Notes: generated by a model from the letters alone, not told the origin. 64,000 nt of DNA from Paenibacillus sp. J23TS9 (GCF_018403225.1 NZ_BOSG01000003.1:496001-560000), one strand, 5' to 3'; shown: positions 26,721 through 36,214, counted from the first letter of the stretch. Made by a program: numbers and translations.

Positions 26721-27146
26721 ATGGTACGTATCCTTGATAAAGCGGCCGTCCAGTCGCTTAGTCGCTTCAATCCGGCCAAATCATTTACGATTCGGCGTTC
26801 CCCGCAAAAATCTGGCATAGCAACGATCCCAATACGGATTCCAGTAAATGCTCAACCAAACCGGGTAGATTTGATAGTATCTGTTGGTGTCAGAGGTATC
26901 ACAGGCATTGGACAAATCCGCTTTAGAGTCTTCCGTGGTAATACAGAAATTTTCAACACACAGCAAGGCATCGAATCTACGGGTTCAGAGCAAAATTATA
27001 TCGTTACCTTCCAAGCTGAAGATAGAAATGTGAAAGCAGGTACTCATGCTTACACAGTCACAGCTGAAAACCGGGCTGCAAATACAAGAGTAGATGTTGT
27101 AGGACCCATATCATTTAGTGGGTTAGCTGTTAAAACCAGAAACTAA
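26721..27146 (+). CDS. Small beta-rich protein of unknown function
   Basis: A 141-residue protein with GAGGAGT eight bases upstream of the ATG. No signal peptide, no cysteine. It is rich in Val, Ile, Thr and Asn with repeated beta-strand-like segments (VDLIVSVGVRGITGIGQIRF, HAYTVTAENRAANTRVDVVG), reminiscent of jelly-roll or Ig-like surface proteins, for instance spore-surface proteins, but no family could be assigned. A dispersed core element and a terminator follow. Confidence 0.6.
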   Translation: MVRILDKAAVQSLSRFNPAKSFTIRRSPQKSGIATIPIRIPVNAQPNRVDLIVSVGVRGITGIGQIRFRVFRGNTEIFNTQQGIESTGSEQNYIVTFQAEDRNVKAGTHAYTVTAENRAANTRVDVVGPISFSGLAVKTRN

Positions 27147-27250
27147 CAGCACTTCTTATCATCGACGTCACACGCAAATGGACGGGCCATACCCAAACTG
27201 GAGCTCATGTTCCATTCCAGACTTATCACGGCGTTCAAGAAAATGCATGT

Positions 27251-27294
27251 CCGTGACGGTATGGTTCTCCGCGCTGTCAATAAAGGCAAGTTTT
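27251..27294 (+). repeat. Dispersed core element, copy 2
   Basis: Contains GACGGTATGGTTCTCCGCGC then TGTCAATAAAGGCAAGTTTT, matching the variant of the element with the GCGCTGTC half (compare 54596 and 59226). A perfect terminator hairpin begins immediately at its end (27295). Confidence 0.6.
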
Positions 27295-27324
27295 AAGGCC
27301 ATCCTATGCAGGATGGCCTTTTCT
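27295..27324 (+). terminator. Terminator directly after repeat copy 2
   Basis: AAGGCCATCC (27295-27304) pairs perfectly with GGATGGCCTT (27311-27320), followed by TTCT. It serves the gene ending at 27146. Confidence 0.82.
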
Positions 27325-27409
27325 GTATACGGTGAATTAACCGGCATCTCTTTAAAATCTCTCTCCATTTTATCCTATTTTTGGCCTTTTTCCCGATAAA
27401 TTTTAAACG

Positions 27410-27438
27410 AAAAGCCGCCAGATCAACGATCTGACGGC
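27410..27438 (-). terminator. Terminator of trpB
   Basis: On the minus strand GCCGTCAGATC (27438-27428) pairs with GATCTGGCGGC (27424-27414) with one G-T/mismatch, followed by TTTTCGTTT. Confidence 0.75.
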
Positions 27439-27455
27439 CTAAGCACCTGCGAATT

Positions 27456-28616
27456 TTATTTGAGCATTTGAAACACCTGTTCAACATCCTTGTCCCCTCG
27501 GCCAGACAGGTTAACAATGAGAATTTGATCCAGGTCCATTGTCGGTGCTAACTTCTTGGCGTATGCAACCGCGTGCGCGCTTTCTAGGGCAGGGATAATT
27601 CCCTCCGTGCGGGACAGCTCTTGGAAGGCTTCCAGCACTTCCTCATTGGTGACGGTGACATATTCAGCCCGTCCGGTCACCTTCAGGTAGCTATGCTCCG
27701 GCCCGATACCCGGATAGTCGAGCCCCGCAGCAATCGAATACGTCTTTTGCGGCTGACCTTCCTCATCCAACAGCACTAAGCACTTGAAGCCGTGAATGAT
27801 GCTGGGCACACCCTGGGTTAAGGTTGGCGCTTTGTCGGGTTCAACGCCAATTAAGCGAACGCTCGGTTCGTCGATGTAGTGGGCGAATGCACCAATAGCA
27901 TTGCTGCCGCCGCCCACGCATGCCACCACCGCATCCGGCAAACGACCTTCCTTCTCCATCATCTGCAGCTTCGACTCTTCGCTGATGACTGCCTGGAAAT
28001 GTTTGACCATCGTCGGGAACGGATGCGGTCCAACCGCGGATCCGAGCAAATAAAACGTATTTTTATAGTTTCTAACCAGATCGTCAAGCGCTTCATCCAC
28101 CGCGTCCTTCAGGCGGCCCTGTCCCTTATGAACCGGAATGACGGTTGCGCCGAGCAGTTCCATCCGGAACACATTAAGCGCTTGGCGGCGCATATCTTCA
28201 GCTCCCATGTAAATGACGCAATCCATATTAAACATGGCGCAAGCTGTTGCTGTAGCGACACCGTGCTGTCCGGCACCAGTCTCGGCAATAATCCGCTTAG
28301 CTCCCATCCGCTTAGCGAGCAGAATCTGGCCAATAGCGTTGTTAATCTTATGCGCTCCAGTATGATTCAGATCCTCGCGCTTCAAGTAGATCTTGGGGCC
28401 TCCCCAAGCTTCGGACAGTCGCTCGGCATACGTTAGCGGGCTCTTGCGACCAACATATTCACGCAGGTAATAGCTAAGCTCTTCCTTGAAGTCTGGATCG
28501 TCCCGAAACTTGTAAAATTGCTCACTCAAATAGTTCAGCACTTCCTGCAATTCCGGCGGGACAAAGCTGCCCCCGAACTCCCCGAAGTACCCCTCTTGCT
28601 GAGATAGTTGGTCCAT
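27456..28616 (-). CDS. trpB: Tryptophan synthase beta chain, stand-alone copy
   Basis: A full-length 386-residue PLP enzyme: [15 protein letters not shown] at the start, the PLP lysine in [10 protein letters not shown] (Lys 90), [12 protein letters not shown] with the catalytic Glu, the phosphate-binding GGGSNAIG (about 235-242), and the C-terminal SGRGDKD. It condenses indole with serine to tryptophan. No trpA or other trp gene is adjacent, so this is either a relocated or a second copy working without its usual alpha partner in the operon. No T-box or trp leader is visible in the 100 bases upstream. Terminator at 27410. Confidence 0.93.
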   Translation of the reverse strand: MDQLSQQEGYFGEFGGSFVPPELQEVLNYLSEQFYKFRDDPDFKEELSYYLREYVGRKSPLTYAERLSEAWGGPKIYLKREDLNHTGAHKINNAIGQILLAKRMGAKRIIAETGAGQHGVATATACAMFNMDCVIYMGAEDMRRQALNVFRMELLGATVIPVHKGQGRLKDAVDEALDDLVRNYKNTFYLLGSAVGPHPFPTMVKHFQAVISEESKLQMMEKEGRLPDAVVACVGGGSNAIGAFAHYIDEPSVRLIGVEPDKAPTLTQGVPSIIHGFKCLVLLDEEGQPQKTYSIAAGLDYPGIGPEHSYLKVTGRAEYVTVTNEEVLEAFQELSRTEGIIPALESAHAVAYAKKLAPTMDLDQILIVNLSGRGDKDVEQVFQMLK

Positions 28617-28719
28617 AAGTATGCCTCCCTAATGATTAACGATTAATTGGTAATGGATGTATACCATACTATCATGAAATCCAGCTTCTGATGAGCTTTA
28701 GGGAAATAATTCAGGGTAA

Positions 28720-30225
28720 TTATGGAGTAATTTCAAAAACAGTACCTTGGTTAAAATCAGCAACTTTCATGGAGCCATAAACCCCTAAGTATAATCTGGT
28801 TTGATCCATATTCGTTCCTAAGCTTACATAATAAGCGGACTCAGATCCAAAATTATAATCGGTTTCAATAATACTAAAGTCATTTAATTTACAATCTGTT
28901 TGTCCCCTGGCATAAGCTAAAACCCCTCTAACCGGAGGGCGAACCCCTTCATTCTTGGCAAGATCGGTAAACACAACGCTTCCTGTTAAACCGGGGATGC
29001 CATCCCCCATATAGGCTTGGACTCCTGTAAGCGCGGTTCCTCCAAACTTATCAGGCCGAGGATCTTTATGAAAATAACTGATGAGAGGCTGAAGACGCCT
29101 CACTGAAGTTTCTACTGCTTCATTGTAATAAGCCATTGTCTTCTCATCCAAAGCTTTACTTGCAGCGCAGTTCTTTATAATCGTAGTCGGAAATGCACCT
29201 TCCCACCCTCGCCAGCCAAAGTTAATCAATCCCTCCTGGTCAAGCTCAGAGTTCCCTAATGAAGCCTGAACAAGCTGGGTGACCGGGATTGGCGTATAAT
29301 GAACGAATGAAAAAATCGACTCGACCAAGTCCTGTCCGACATTCCCCACATATTTGATATACCGGTTATAAACCTTTTCAAATGAAATGCCTGGTACATT
29401 GCGAACGCCCTTGGCAATGACCGTAAGCGTTTCTTGAATAGGCACGGGAAGTTCATTAAAACGTGTAACTACAGGCGGATTATAAATCAACGTCTCCTTA
29501 GCTACATCCATTTCAATAATTTTCCCCGCGATTTCCAAATTATCTTGACTTAAATTAAATGGATCAAAGCCTGATCCGCCATCTCCAGTTGTTAAAACAA
29601 GCTTTCCTGTTTCAGGTGAAAAGTTTAAGCTATTGACGCCATTATGATTAAGAAATGGTCTCCTTAGGTTAAGTAATGTCCGTCGTCTTTGAGGTTGACC
29701 ATTCGGTTGTACATTCCATTCTTCAACTGTATCGATATGATCATAATTCGTTTCTCTGTTCGTCCACCTGAGGTTTAAAGTTTCGGGATCACATGGGTTA
29801 GGCTTAAAAGATTCAAGCGGAGCACCCGGAATTGCACCTGGACCCTGTGTCCCAGCTACTGAAAAATGAAGATAGAAAAGACCGTTATAATAAAAATCGG
29901 GATGAAACGCTAACCCTAACAATCCGCGCTCATCATACCCTCCCCTAGAAGCACCTAGTTTTATGATTCGAGGGCGTATATCTAAAAAAGTCCTTATAAC
30001 TCCGTCTCCTATGTAAAAGATCTCTCCTACTTGGGTTGCAATAAATAGTCTTTCAATTGAATCACCTGGAAGTATAGCTGTTTTCATAACAGTGGGCATA
30101 TTGAGCTTATCTACAATAGGCTGTAAACTAACCTTAATTTTTTTCAAATAACTTTTGCACCCCCTACTCTTATTTCTTCCTTTTAGAAATATGATTAGAA
30201 CGGTTCCTTTAGTACCAGCACACAC
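28720..30225 (-). CDS. Glucose/sorbosone dehydrogenase-family (PQQ-type beta-propeller) protein
   Basis: A large beta-propeller protein of the GSDH family (PF07995): DERGLLGLAFHPDFYYNGLF (about residue 105), FLNHNGVNSLNFSPETGKL, TGDGGSGFDPFN, and NFGWRGWEGAFP. Characterised members oxidise sugars with PQQ and calcium; many Gram-positive homologues have no proven cofactor. No signal peptide is seen. The frame opens at 30225, but the first 26 residues look non-coding and the TTG at 30147, preceded by GTAGGGGGTG, is the more likely start. It is not close to a PQQ synthesis gene. Confidence 0.78.
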   Translation of the reverse strand: MCAGTKGTVLIIFLKGRNKSRGCKSYLKKIKVSLQPIVDKLNMPTVMKTAILPGDSIERLFIATQVGEIFYIGDGVIRTFLDIRPRIIKLGASRGGYDERGLLGLAFHPDFYYNGLFYLHFSVAGTQGPGAIPGAPLESFKPNPCDPETLNLRWTNRETNYDHIDTVEEWNVQPNGQPQRRRTLLNLRRPFLNHNGVNSLNFSPETGKLVLTTGDGGSGFDPFNLSQDNLEIAGKIIEMDVAKETLIYNPPVVTRFNELPVPIQETLTVIAKGVRNVPGISFEKVYNRYIKYVGNVGQDLVESIFSFVHYTPIPVTQLVQASLGNSELDQEGLINFGWRGWEGAFPTTIIKNCAASKALDEKTMAYYNEAVETSVRRLQPLISYFHKDPRPDKFGGTALTGVQAYMGDGIPGLTGSVVFTDLAKNEGVRPPVRGVLAYARGQTDCKLNDFSIIETDYNFGSESAYYVSLGTNMDQTRLYLGVYGSMKVADFNQGTVFEITP

Positions 30226-30347
30226 TTAAACTGCCATCCCGTGATGAAGCATTGTTCAAGCAACCCCTTATATAGCAGAAGGGGCCTTTCCTTTGTCCGG
30301 AAAAGCCCTCAATCAGAAGCTATTTATTACAGTTTGATCAAATTTGG

Positions 30348-30373
30348 AGTAGTGGTACGGTTCAGCGTATCAT
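30348..30373 (+). repeat. Dispersed core element, copy 3 (short)
   Basis: Contains AGTGGTACGGTTCAGCGTAT, identical in the core to the copies at 41512 and 60535. A long hairpin starts 11 bases further on. Confidence 0.6.
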
Positions 30374-30384
30374 AAGCAGGGCGC

Positions 30385-30422
30385 AAGTCAAAAGCACCCC
30401 GTCGGGTGCCTTTGACTTTTAA
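30385..30422 (+). terminator. Long hairpin after repeat copy 3
   Basis: AAGTCAAAAGCACCC (30385-30399) pairs with GGGTGCCTTTGACTT (30404-30418) with one bulge; TTT follows. No plus-strand gene lies within 3 kb upstream, so what it terminates is unclear; it appears tied to the repeat. Confidence 0.6.
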
Positions 30423-30467
30423 ATAAGAGATCCTGCAATTATGCAGAGTATCTATAATATAACGCGC

Positions 30468-30965
30468 TCAAAACGGAGGCAATATCCCCAGCCGGGCCCA
30501 CCCTTCCTTCGAAGGACCATATACCGCAGGTATAGGCAACCCTGCTTGGCGCATCAACACCGTAACTTGGCCCCGATGATGTACGATGTGCTTGATCAAT
30601 CCCATGAATATCGTGGCGTTGGACTCCATTCTTCCAAAAGCTTTTTGGATTTGCTTCAATATACAGTCCGTCCATTGCTCGTGTAGTGCCTTCTCTACCT
30701 CTATGCTTACCGTACGAAAAGTATCGGCGATCACCTTTGCAGATGGCACTTCGTTTAAATTTGGGACTTTCGCTACCGTTAATCCAAATTCTGATAAATA
30801 GTCCGGAATGTTTGTAACGAAGTGCCAGGCGATCCTTCCCAACGTGCGTCCTTCGGGATAAACCTGCTGCGAGAGCGATTCATCGGTCAAACCGTCCAGT
30901 ATGTTCTGAGTTAGTGCGGCTTCATTCTTCCATTCGGCTATAAAATCTTCGACTGTGCAATACAT
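30468..30965 (-). CDS. DinB/YfiT-family protein
   Basis: A 165-residue four-helix-bundle protein. Metal-ligand histidines of the DinB fold are seen in GRIAWHFVTNIP (about residue 48) and LIKHIVHHRGQVTVLMRQAG (about 125-135). Family members act as metal-dependent thiol transferases or hydrolases; the reaction here is unknown. It follows the hydrolase gene by 12 bases on the same strand and is probably co-transcribed. Confidence 0.82.
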   Translation of the reverse strand: MYCTVEDFIAEWKNEAALTQNILDGLTDESLSQQVYPEGRTLGRIAWHFVTNIPDYLSEFGLTVAKVPNLNEVPSAKVIADTFRTVSIEVEKALHEQWTDCILKQIQKAFGRMESNATIFMGLIKHIVHHRGQVTVLMRQAGLPIPAVYGPSKEGWARLGILPPF

Positions 30966-30977
30966 CTTTTCATCCCC

Positions 30978-31793
30978 TTAATTCAGTTCCATTACAAACT
31001 CGTTTACCGCCTGATAATAACCGTTTAAATCCTCGGAGTGGACACCGTGACCGCATTGTTCGAACACAGTCAGCTTGGTGTTAAGCCTCCTCGCTCCCAT
31101 CCGTCTCGCTTGTTCGGTACCAAGAATGAAGCTCTTCCCACCATGAATCAGCAGGATCGGGCAACTCGACCCTAACCAGTCCTCCCACCAGACCCCATTG
31201 GACTTTGGAACGGATACTTGCAGTCCCTTCAGATCCGTTCGGAATCCCCAACCGAGTTCATCCTCAAATACGCTTTCGGCAAAATAATCGATGGCACGGA
31301 GCCCTATGTCTGCAAGCGATTGTCTCAGTTCCTTTAAAGAAGCCGATCGAAAAGGAAGCTTGTCGGCAAAGGAGAAATCGGCGTCAATCTCCGCACCGAT
31401 GTCCTCTACAATAACGGCCTTCACCAGCTCTGGATAACGGGCCGCAAATTGATACGCATTCAATCCTCCCAAGGAATGCCCCAGGATCGTAACCGGCTGT
31501 CCCCCAAGCTCCGACTGAACCAGATTGAGAATATCCTCCACGTAATCTTCCCTTGCGTATTCCTTCCCGGGTGGATGTTCGCTCCAACCGTGTCCGCGTT
31601 GATCCATGGAAATAACCCGCCAATCTTTGAAACGCACAGCCAGCTCTGAGAATGATCTTGCACTAGCCATATACCCATGCAACATAACGAGCACTCGTTT
31701 GCTATCTCCACCATAATCAAGGTAAGAAAGACAAAGGTTTCCCGAGTGAAAGGATTTCCTTGTTGCCGAGCTATCATAACCGATATTCAACAT
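30978..31793 (-). CDS. Alpha/beta-hydrolase
   Basis: 271 residues with LVMLHGYMASARSF, DQRGHGWSEHP, the nucleophile GHSLGG (Ser 107), IVEDIGAE and the C-terminal catalytic His in FEQCGHGVHSED. Fits the haloperoxidase/esterase-like hydrolase group; substrate unknown. First gene of a two-gene unit with a DinB protein. AAAAGGAGTG is about seven bases before the ATG. Confidence 0.85.
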   Translation of the reverse strand: MLNIGYDSSATRKSFHSGNLCLSYLDYGGDSKRVLVMLHGYMASARSFSELAVRFKDWRVISMDQRGHGWSEHPPGKEYAREDYVEDILNLVQSELGGQPVTILGHSLGGLNAYQFAARYPELVKAVIVEDIGAEIDADFSFADKLPFRSASLKELRQSLADIGLRAIDYFAESVFEDELGWGFRTDLKGLQVSVPKSNGVWWEDWLGSSCPILLIHGGKSFILGTEQARRMGARRLNTKLTVFEQCGHGVHSEDLNGYYQAVNEFVMELN

Positions 31794-31894
31794 CTTAATG
31801 TCACTCCTTTTTTATTCAGCTCTAATCTTCCTTAATCCCATCTTAACCACTAATGGTGACAGCTTTTGTCATCATTGAGAAATAATTTTCAGCC

Positions 31895-33127
31895 TCAAAG
31901 AGGGAAATGACGGACCTCTTGCTTTCGTTGTTGTAGTCCATATAACCCAGCCAACGTGGCAGCTATCGCCATAAAGATCGCACTGGACGCGACACCGAAT
32001 TGCAAACCGAACCGTTCCCCCCCCACGCCCCCAACGATTGGGCCGATAATCTGCCCCGAGGCAAAAAAGGCTGTGGCTAAGCTGAGGCATTTCGCATAGG
32101 CGCGATCAGGGACATGTTTCCGAAGAAGTGCAGTCGTCATCAACGGCGGGGTAATAAAGGAGACCAGCCCAATGACAACTGCACCCAAAGCAGTAACAAA
32201 CAGATTATTGGTGATTACGCCAATTGCCCCAATCGTCCCCAAAGTTAAACCGGACGCAAGCGTATACCCGCTGGGCCAACGATCGATTGCCTTGCCCCCA
32301 ATCCATCCATTAAATAGCCCCGCAAGCCCAATAGCGGACCAAATCAACCCGGCATATAGAGACGGAATGCCTTTGCCTACCAGATAGGGAATCAAAAACG
32401 TGAAATAGATAATGTATCCCCACCCGAAGAAGAAATAAGAGCCGATTAAGAATAAGAGCTTCCTCGGGCTCAACAAGAGACGGTACACATTCACGTGTTC
32501 TTGGTCTCGTAAAACTGATTCCGCCGGCGAGGGTGTTTTTGTTGATCCCTGCTTTACAGTGACGAACTCAAAACCAAATGCCGCAAGGACGCCGAACACA
32601 CCCATGGCCGCCCAGGCATACCGCCACCCCTCCAAGTGAGAAGGATCGATGGTGAGGGGCGCGAATAATCCCGTTACTAGAATACCGGCGGAGCCACCCA
32701 ACCAGATCAGACCGGATGCCACTCCTCGTTCCGTCGGCCGAACAGCATCCAGTGCAATCGACAGAACTAACACCGTCGCGATAGCCGAGAACAAGCCGAT
32801 TGCGAACCGCCATAACCCGAGCTGGATGAAATATTGGCTAAATGACGAGCCGATCATAGTCAGTCCAAGCAAGAAACACGACAATCGATTGATGACAGGC
32901 TTATGTTCCGGAAACCTCGAGATCAAAGGAGGAAGACACAGTGTGCCTACCAAATACCCGATAAAGTTCACTGTGCCCAATATGCCCAATTGACCGTAGC
33001 TCCCCCCGATCTCTCTTTGTATCCCGGGCAAGAACATGCCATAAGAAAGCCGAGAAAAACCGAGAATGACGACAAACAAAAGTGATGCCCACAGAGTGAT
33101 CCAGCTGAATGCCGATTTCGTGCCCAT
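31895..33127 (-). CDS. YbfB/YjiJ-family MFS transporter
   Basis: A 410-residue membrane protein with about 12 helices. The first helix reads VVILGFSRLSYGMFLPGIQR, the hallmark of the YbfB/YjiJ subgroup, followed by GYLVGTLCLPPLI and a conserved LWRFAIGLFSAIATVLVLS. Members are thought to be exporters, sometimes annotated as aromatic or nitro-compound related; the substrate is not evident. Divergent from a LysR regulator starting 115 bases away. The ATG at 33127 has GGGGGTG upstream. Confidence 0.85.
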   Translation of the reverse strand: MGTKSAFSWITLWASLLFVVILGFSRLSYGMFLPGIQREIGGSYGQLGILGTVNFIGYLVGTLCLPPLISRFPEHKPVINRLSCFLLGLTMIGSSFSQYFIQLGLWRFAIGLFSAIATVLVLSIALDAVRPTERGVASGLIWLGGSAGILVTGLFAPLTIDPSHLEGWRYAWAAMGVFGVLAAFGFEFVTVKQGSTKTPSPAESVLRDQEHVNVYRLLLSPRKLLFLIGSYFFFGWGYIIYFTFLIPYLVGKGIPSLYAGLIWSAIGLAGLFNGWIGGKAIDRWPSGYTLASGLTLGTIGAIGVITNNLFVTALGAVVIGLVSFITPPLMTTALLRKHVPDRAYAKCLSLATAFFASGQIIGPIVGGVGGERFGLQFGVASSAIFMAIAATLAGLYGLQQRKQEVRHFPL

Positions 33128-33242
33128 TGCCCATCACCCCCTATAATAATTTGTTGAAATAAGTGTACTATTGCAGGAAAGTTATGTAAAATTGAATAAT
33201 ATGAATGAATGATTCATAAATCTTAAACCAAGGGGGATGGAA

Positions 33243-34118
33243 ATGGATCTTCAAGCTTTAAAAACCTTTGAAGCCTGCGTGCGTCTTGGTCATTTTCAGA
33301 AAGCTGCCGAGGAACTCCAATACGCTCCCTCAACGGTAACCCTTCAAATTCAGCGACTTGAAGCCGATCTGGGCGTCTCTTTATTCGTGCGCGACGGCAA
33401 ACGAGTGATCGTGTCCGAAGCCGGCCGGTGGCTCCACCAAGAGGCTTTAATTCTGCTGAACTCGATCGGATCCATGAGGCAGACCGTTTCCGATATCGCG
33501 GCGGGGGACGGCGGAACTGTTCGCTTCGCAGCTATTGAGCCCATCGCGAGCCAGAGACTTGCAACCGTCGTAGCTGACTTTTGTACGGGGCACCCCAAAG
33601 TGAAGCTGACCATGGAAGTGAGCGGAAGCAAGTCGATCGCGGAGAGGGTCCGAGCTGGTGAATTGGATTTCGGCATATGCTCCGTCCCATCGGCTGCTTT
33701 TCTGTTAGAGTTTGAACCACTGATTGAGGAAGAATTAGGAGTGATGATGAGAGCGGATCACCCGTTAGCCAACCAAAATGACATCGCGGCGAGCGACCTC
33801 ACGGGGCTAACCGTTTTTGTCAAAGAACCTACTTGTATCTATCGGGAGCTTTGGGAAAGGACAGTCCGTGAGACTAGCAAACATCCTTTCTCTTGCATTG
33901 AGGTTGGAAGCTTCTTTGTGATTCAACAAATGGTCAAAGAAGCATTCAGTGTAGGTATTGTTCCGATTTACGGTGGTCTGGAACTGGGAGGATCCCTGGT
34001 CATCAGACCTTTCGCCGATATGAATCCCATAGTCGCCTTGGGAATCGTTTATAAAAATAAAGGCTTCTTGGGCAAGGCATCGTTATTATTAATGGACGCA
34101 ATCAGAGCAGTCCATTAA
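33243..34118 (+). CDS. LysR-family regulator
   Basis: A 291-residue LysR protein with an N-terminal HTH (FQKAAEELQYAPSTVTLQIQ) and a type 2 periplasmic-binding-like domain (FRFAAIEPIAS-like start, LDFGICSVP). The ATG at 33243 sits seven bases after AAGGGGG; the in-frame ATG at 33237 is too close to that site. Divergent from the YbfB-type transporter, its probable target. Confidence 0.87.
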   Translation: MDLQALKTFEACVRLGHFQKAAEELQYAPSTVTLQIQRLEADLGVSLFVRDGKRVIVSEAGRWLHQEALILLNSIGSMRQTVSDIAAGDGGTVRFAAIEPIASQRLATVVADFCTGHPKVKLTMEVSGSKSIAERVRAGELDFGICSVPSAAFLLEFEPLIEEELGVMMRADHPLANQNDIAASDLTGLTVFVKEPTCIYRELWERTVRETSKHPFSCIEVGSFFVIQQMVKEAFSVGIVPIYGGLELGGSLVIRPFADMNPIVALGIVYKNKGFLGKASLLLMDAIRAVH

Positions 34119-34178
34119 TCTAAAACATATATAGATTCTTTCTCATCATCACCCAGAGGCCCGCGCTCAATTGTCAGA

Positions 34179-34331
34179 TTATCGACTTCTAATTCCAGCC
34201 GGAACTTTCACATTATTCTCTTGTTCATCTATCATCTCGAACATGTTATCTTGAAGATCTTTCATTTCCAAATTTATATAATATAGAATTGCAATTTGTT
34301 CTTTTGGTACATTTACTACGTCAAATGTTGA
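34179..34331 (-). pseudogene. C-terminal fragment of an unidentified gene
   Basis: A 50-codon frame without start codon reads FDVVNVPKEQIAILYYINLE and then a Met/Glu/Asp-rich helix, ending at a TAA at 34179. The composition is protein-like and a stop lies just upstream in frame, so it looks like a gene tail left by deletion. No family recognised. Confidence 0.3.
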
Positions 34332-34358
34332 TTATAATTGTTGAAAGCCATATTAAAT

Positions 34359-35069
34359 TTATTGATTTTTATCATATTCATTAATCAATCCGACTAAATA
34401 TTTATAATTATCCTCTGTAATTCCAAAAGTATTTGTGGGTTTTTTTTGATAAAATTCTTCTGCAAATTTTATCGTATCATCGGATACTTGATTTGCCTTA
34501 AGAATGTTCTCCTTCCAATATTGAATACATTTAATAGTTTTCTTGTCTTTTGAAGACAATTTATGCTCTAAGCAAAAATTCAAGTCCTTTATAAATTCGT
34601 TCCAACCTTTTATATTGAAGATAAAATTTGTATCTTTTTCCTGTGCCAATTTTTCAATCTGTAATTTTGAAATTTCAGTATCATTTGTTATTTGCGAAAA
34701 AAATGGAAGAATATAAAGGGTTATATCCTGTTTTTCGCTAATTTGCTCATCAAGAATGGACAATCGCATTAAACGTAATTGTAAATCTGTAATTGCTGTC
34801 TCAATCCTGCGTTTTTCTTCTTTAATAAAAAGCCGAATATCATAATCATTATTATTTATATATTGATTAATGTTATTTAAACTCATCCCCATATTTTTAA
34901 GTGAAATGATCACGAAAATTTTCGAAAAAGAATTTGAATCATAAAATCGATGACCATACTCATTGATATATGCTGGGGTGAGAAGGTTTATTTCATCATA
35001 GTATTGCAATGTTCGTACACTTACACCGGTCAATTCAGAAAGCTCTTTTATTTTTATATATTGTTCCAT
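34359..35069 (-). CDS. MerR-family regulator with TipAS-like effector domain
   Basis: 236 residues: MerR HTH (IKELSELTGVSVRTLQYYDE, then NEYGHRFYDSNSFSK), a long dimerisation helix, and a C-terminal helical domain of the size of TipAS-type drug-binding domains (FIKDLNFCLE, AEEFYQKKPTNTFGITEDNY). It lies 11 bases downstream of an Hsp33-like gene and is co-transcribed with it, suggesting it senses the condition in which that protein acts. Confidence 0.82.
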   Translation of the reverse strand: MEQYIKIKELSELTGVSVRTLQYYDEINLLTPAYINEYGHRFYDSNSFSKIFVIISLKNMGMSLNNINQYINNNDYDIRLFIKEEKRRIETAITDLQLRLMRLSILDEQISEKQDITLYILPFFSQITNDTEISKLQIEKLAQEKDTNFIFNIKGWNEFIKDLNFCLEHKLSSKDKKTIKCIQYWKENILKANQVSDDTIKFAEEFYQKKPTNTFGITEDNYKYLVGLINEYDKNQ

Positions 35070-35080
35070 AGTTATACACT

Positions 35081-35728
35081 CTATTCTATCTTGTTTTCTG
35101 ATATTACATTTGCCAAATGACTATACATGTTTTCAACATTATCCCAATTCACTTGTTCTAGCTCCTTTGATAGATACACCAATTCATCATCACTTTTAGA
35201 GATTAATTTTTCATCAGCAAATGGTAAGGGTTGCATCAAAAGACCCCTTGAAGAATTATCCCCTGCCATTATAAAATGACTTGGAAGCTGCTCGCTCTGT
35301 ACTGTAAAATGAGAAAATAGCATAACGACACTATCCATATACGCCTCAACTGTCCCTGTGTGTAACCCTGTTTCCCAATTCCCTGTTGTTATTGACACTA
35401 CAGATTTAGTGTCAAATAAATCAGCCACAGTTCCATCAAATTCATTAAGTTTATCATTATACTCAATACTAAATTTTGAATCTGTGATTTGACAAAAAAT
35501 AGAGACTCCTTGAGAAAGACGAAAAGAAAAACTTATTTTTTCATTAAAATCATTTATGGCAGATAATAGCGTACAATTTGTAATGATCTGCTCCAAAAAC
35601 TTGCGTATACAATGAGTTCCTGTAAATTCACTTAATGCTTTTTCTGAAATTTGATGTGTATCAGCAATAACCATTCTAAAGTCTTTGTTTGCTGAAAGCA
35701 TTCTTATAATATTATTCATTTCTATCAC
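35081..35728 (-). CDS. Hsp33-like protein lacking the zinc redox domain
   Basis: The 215-residue product follows the N-terminal and middle domains of the redox chaperone Hsp33 (HslO): FRMVIADTHQISEKALSEF near the start, IFCQITDSKFSIEY, and the late stretch SEQLPSHFIMAGD with GLLMQPLPF. Classical Hsp33 is about 290 residues and ends in a zinc-binding redox switch with four cysteines (CxC and CxxC); this end is entirely absent here. It therefore cannot use the known redox activation. Whether it still binds unfolded protein, or does something else, is open. First gene of a two-gene unit with a MerR regulator. Confidence 0.62.
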   Translation of the reverse strand: MIEMNNIIRMLSANKDFRMVIADTHQISEKALSEFTGTHCIRKFLEQIITNCTLLSAINDFNEKISFSFRLSQGVSIFCQITDSKFSIEYNDKLNEFDGTVADLFDTKSVVSITTGNWETGLHTGTVEAYMDSVVMLFSHFTVQSEQLPSHFIMAGDNSSRGLLMQPLPFADEKLISKSDDELVYLSKELEQVNWDNVENMYSHLANVISENKIE

Positions 35729-35828
35729 CTCTTACATCAATTTTACTGTATCACGTTACGTGATACACAAGTGCTTTTTGATTTCAAAAATGTTTTTCTT
35801 TTCACATTGAAATGAATTTATTGTAAAA

Positions 35829-35864
35829 AAACTAAACTCAATTTCTATGAGTTTAGTTTTTTTA
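35829..35864. terminator. Bidirectional hairpin with T-runs
   Basis: ACTAAACTCA (35831-35840) pairs perfectly with TGAGTTTAGT (35848-35857), flanked by A and T runs. No plus-strand gene ends here; on the minus strand it lies between a decayed gene and the Hsp33-like gene. Confidence 0.75.
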
Positions 35865-35924
35865 TTAATCCATATTAATACTTCTTCTGGTTGATAGCTT
35901 CGTCAATGATGCCGAACCTCTTTT

Positions 35925-36214
35925 TATAAGAATTTTTTAGTTCAGGTAAAGTCTTACTTTGTAACTATTCTAGGATTTTCATTATTAAAACGAAGTTAAA
36001 TATCTCTTACCTTTTGAAAACCTTCAGATTTGTCCTCTTTTAATGGAAATACAGACGTTTGGTAAGCTGCGAAGTAATCATCAATTCCCGTTCTAATTGA
36101 ATTTAACTCAACAATACTCTCTTCATCAAAGGCTCCAGTTTTAATCCCTGTATCCACCTCATCTTTAAACTCCTTCATTAGCGCAATAAAGAATAAGTTG
36201 ACGCCGGCGGACAT
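35925..36214 (-). pseudogene. Broken copy of the 157-residue membrane-anchored protein gene
   Basis: On the minus strand the sequence encodes EFKDEVDTGIKTGAFDEESI and continues through DDYFAAYQTSVFPLKE, nearly identical to the intact protein at 53885-54358 (EFKDEVDKCIKGGAFDEESI). The start region with the membrane anchor is lost, a stop follows VRDI, and the homologous tail (LRFNNENPRI, then SKTLPELKNSYKK) continues only after a further stop and frameshift. It is a clear degenerate paralogue. Confidence 0.75.
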
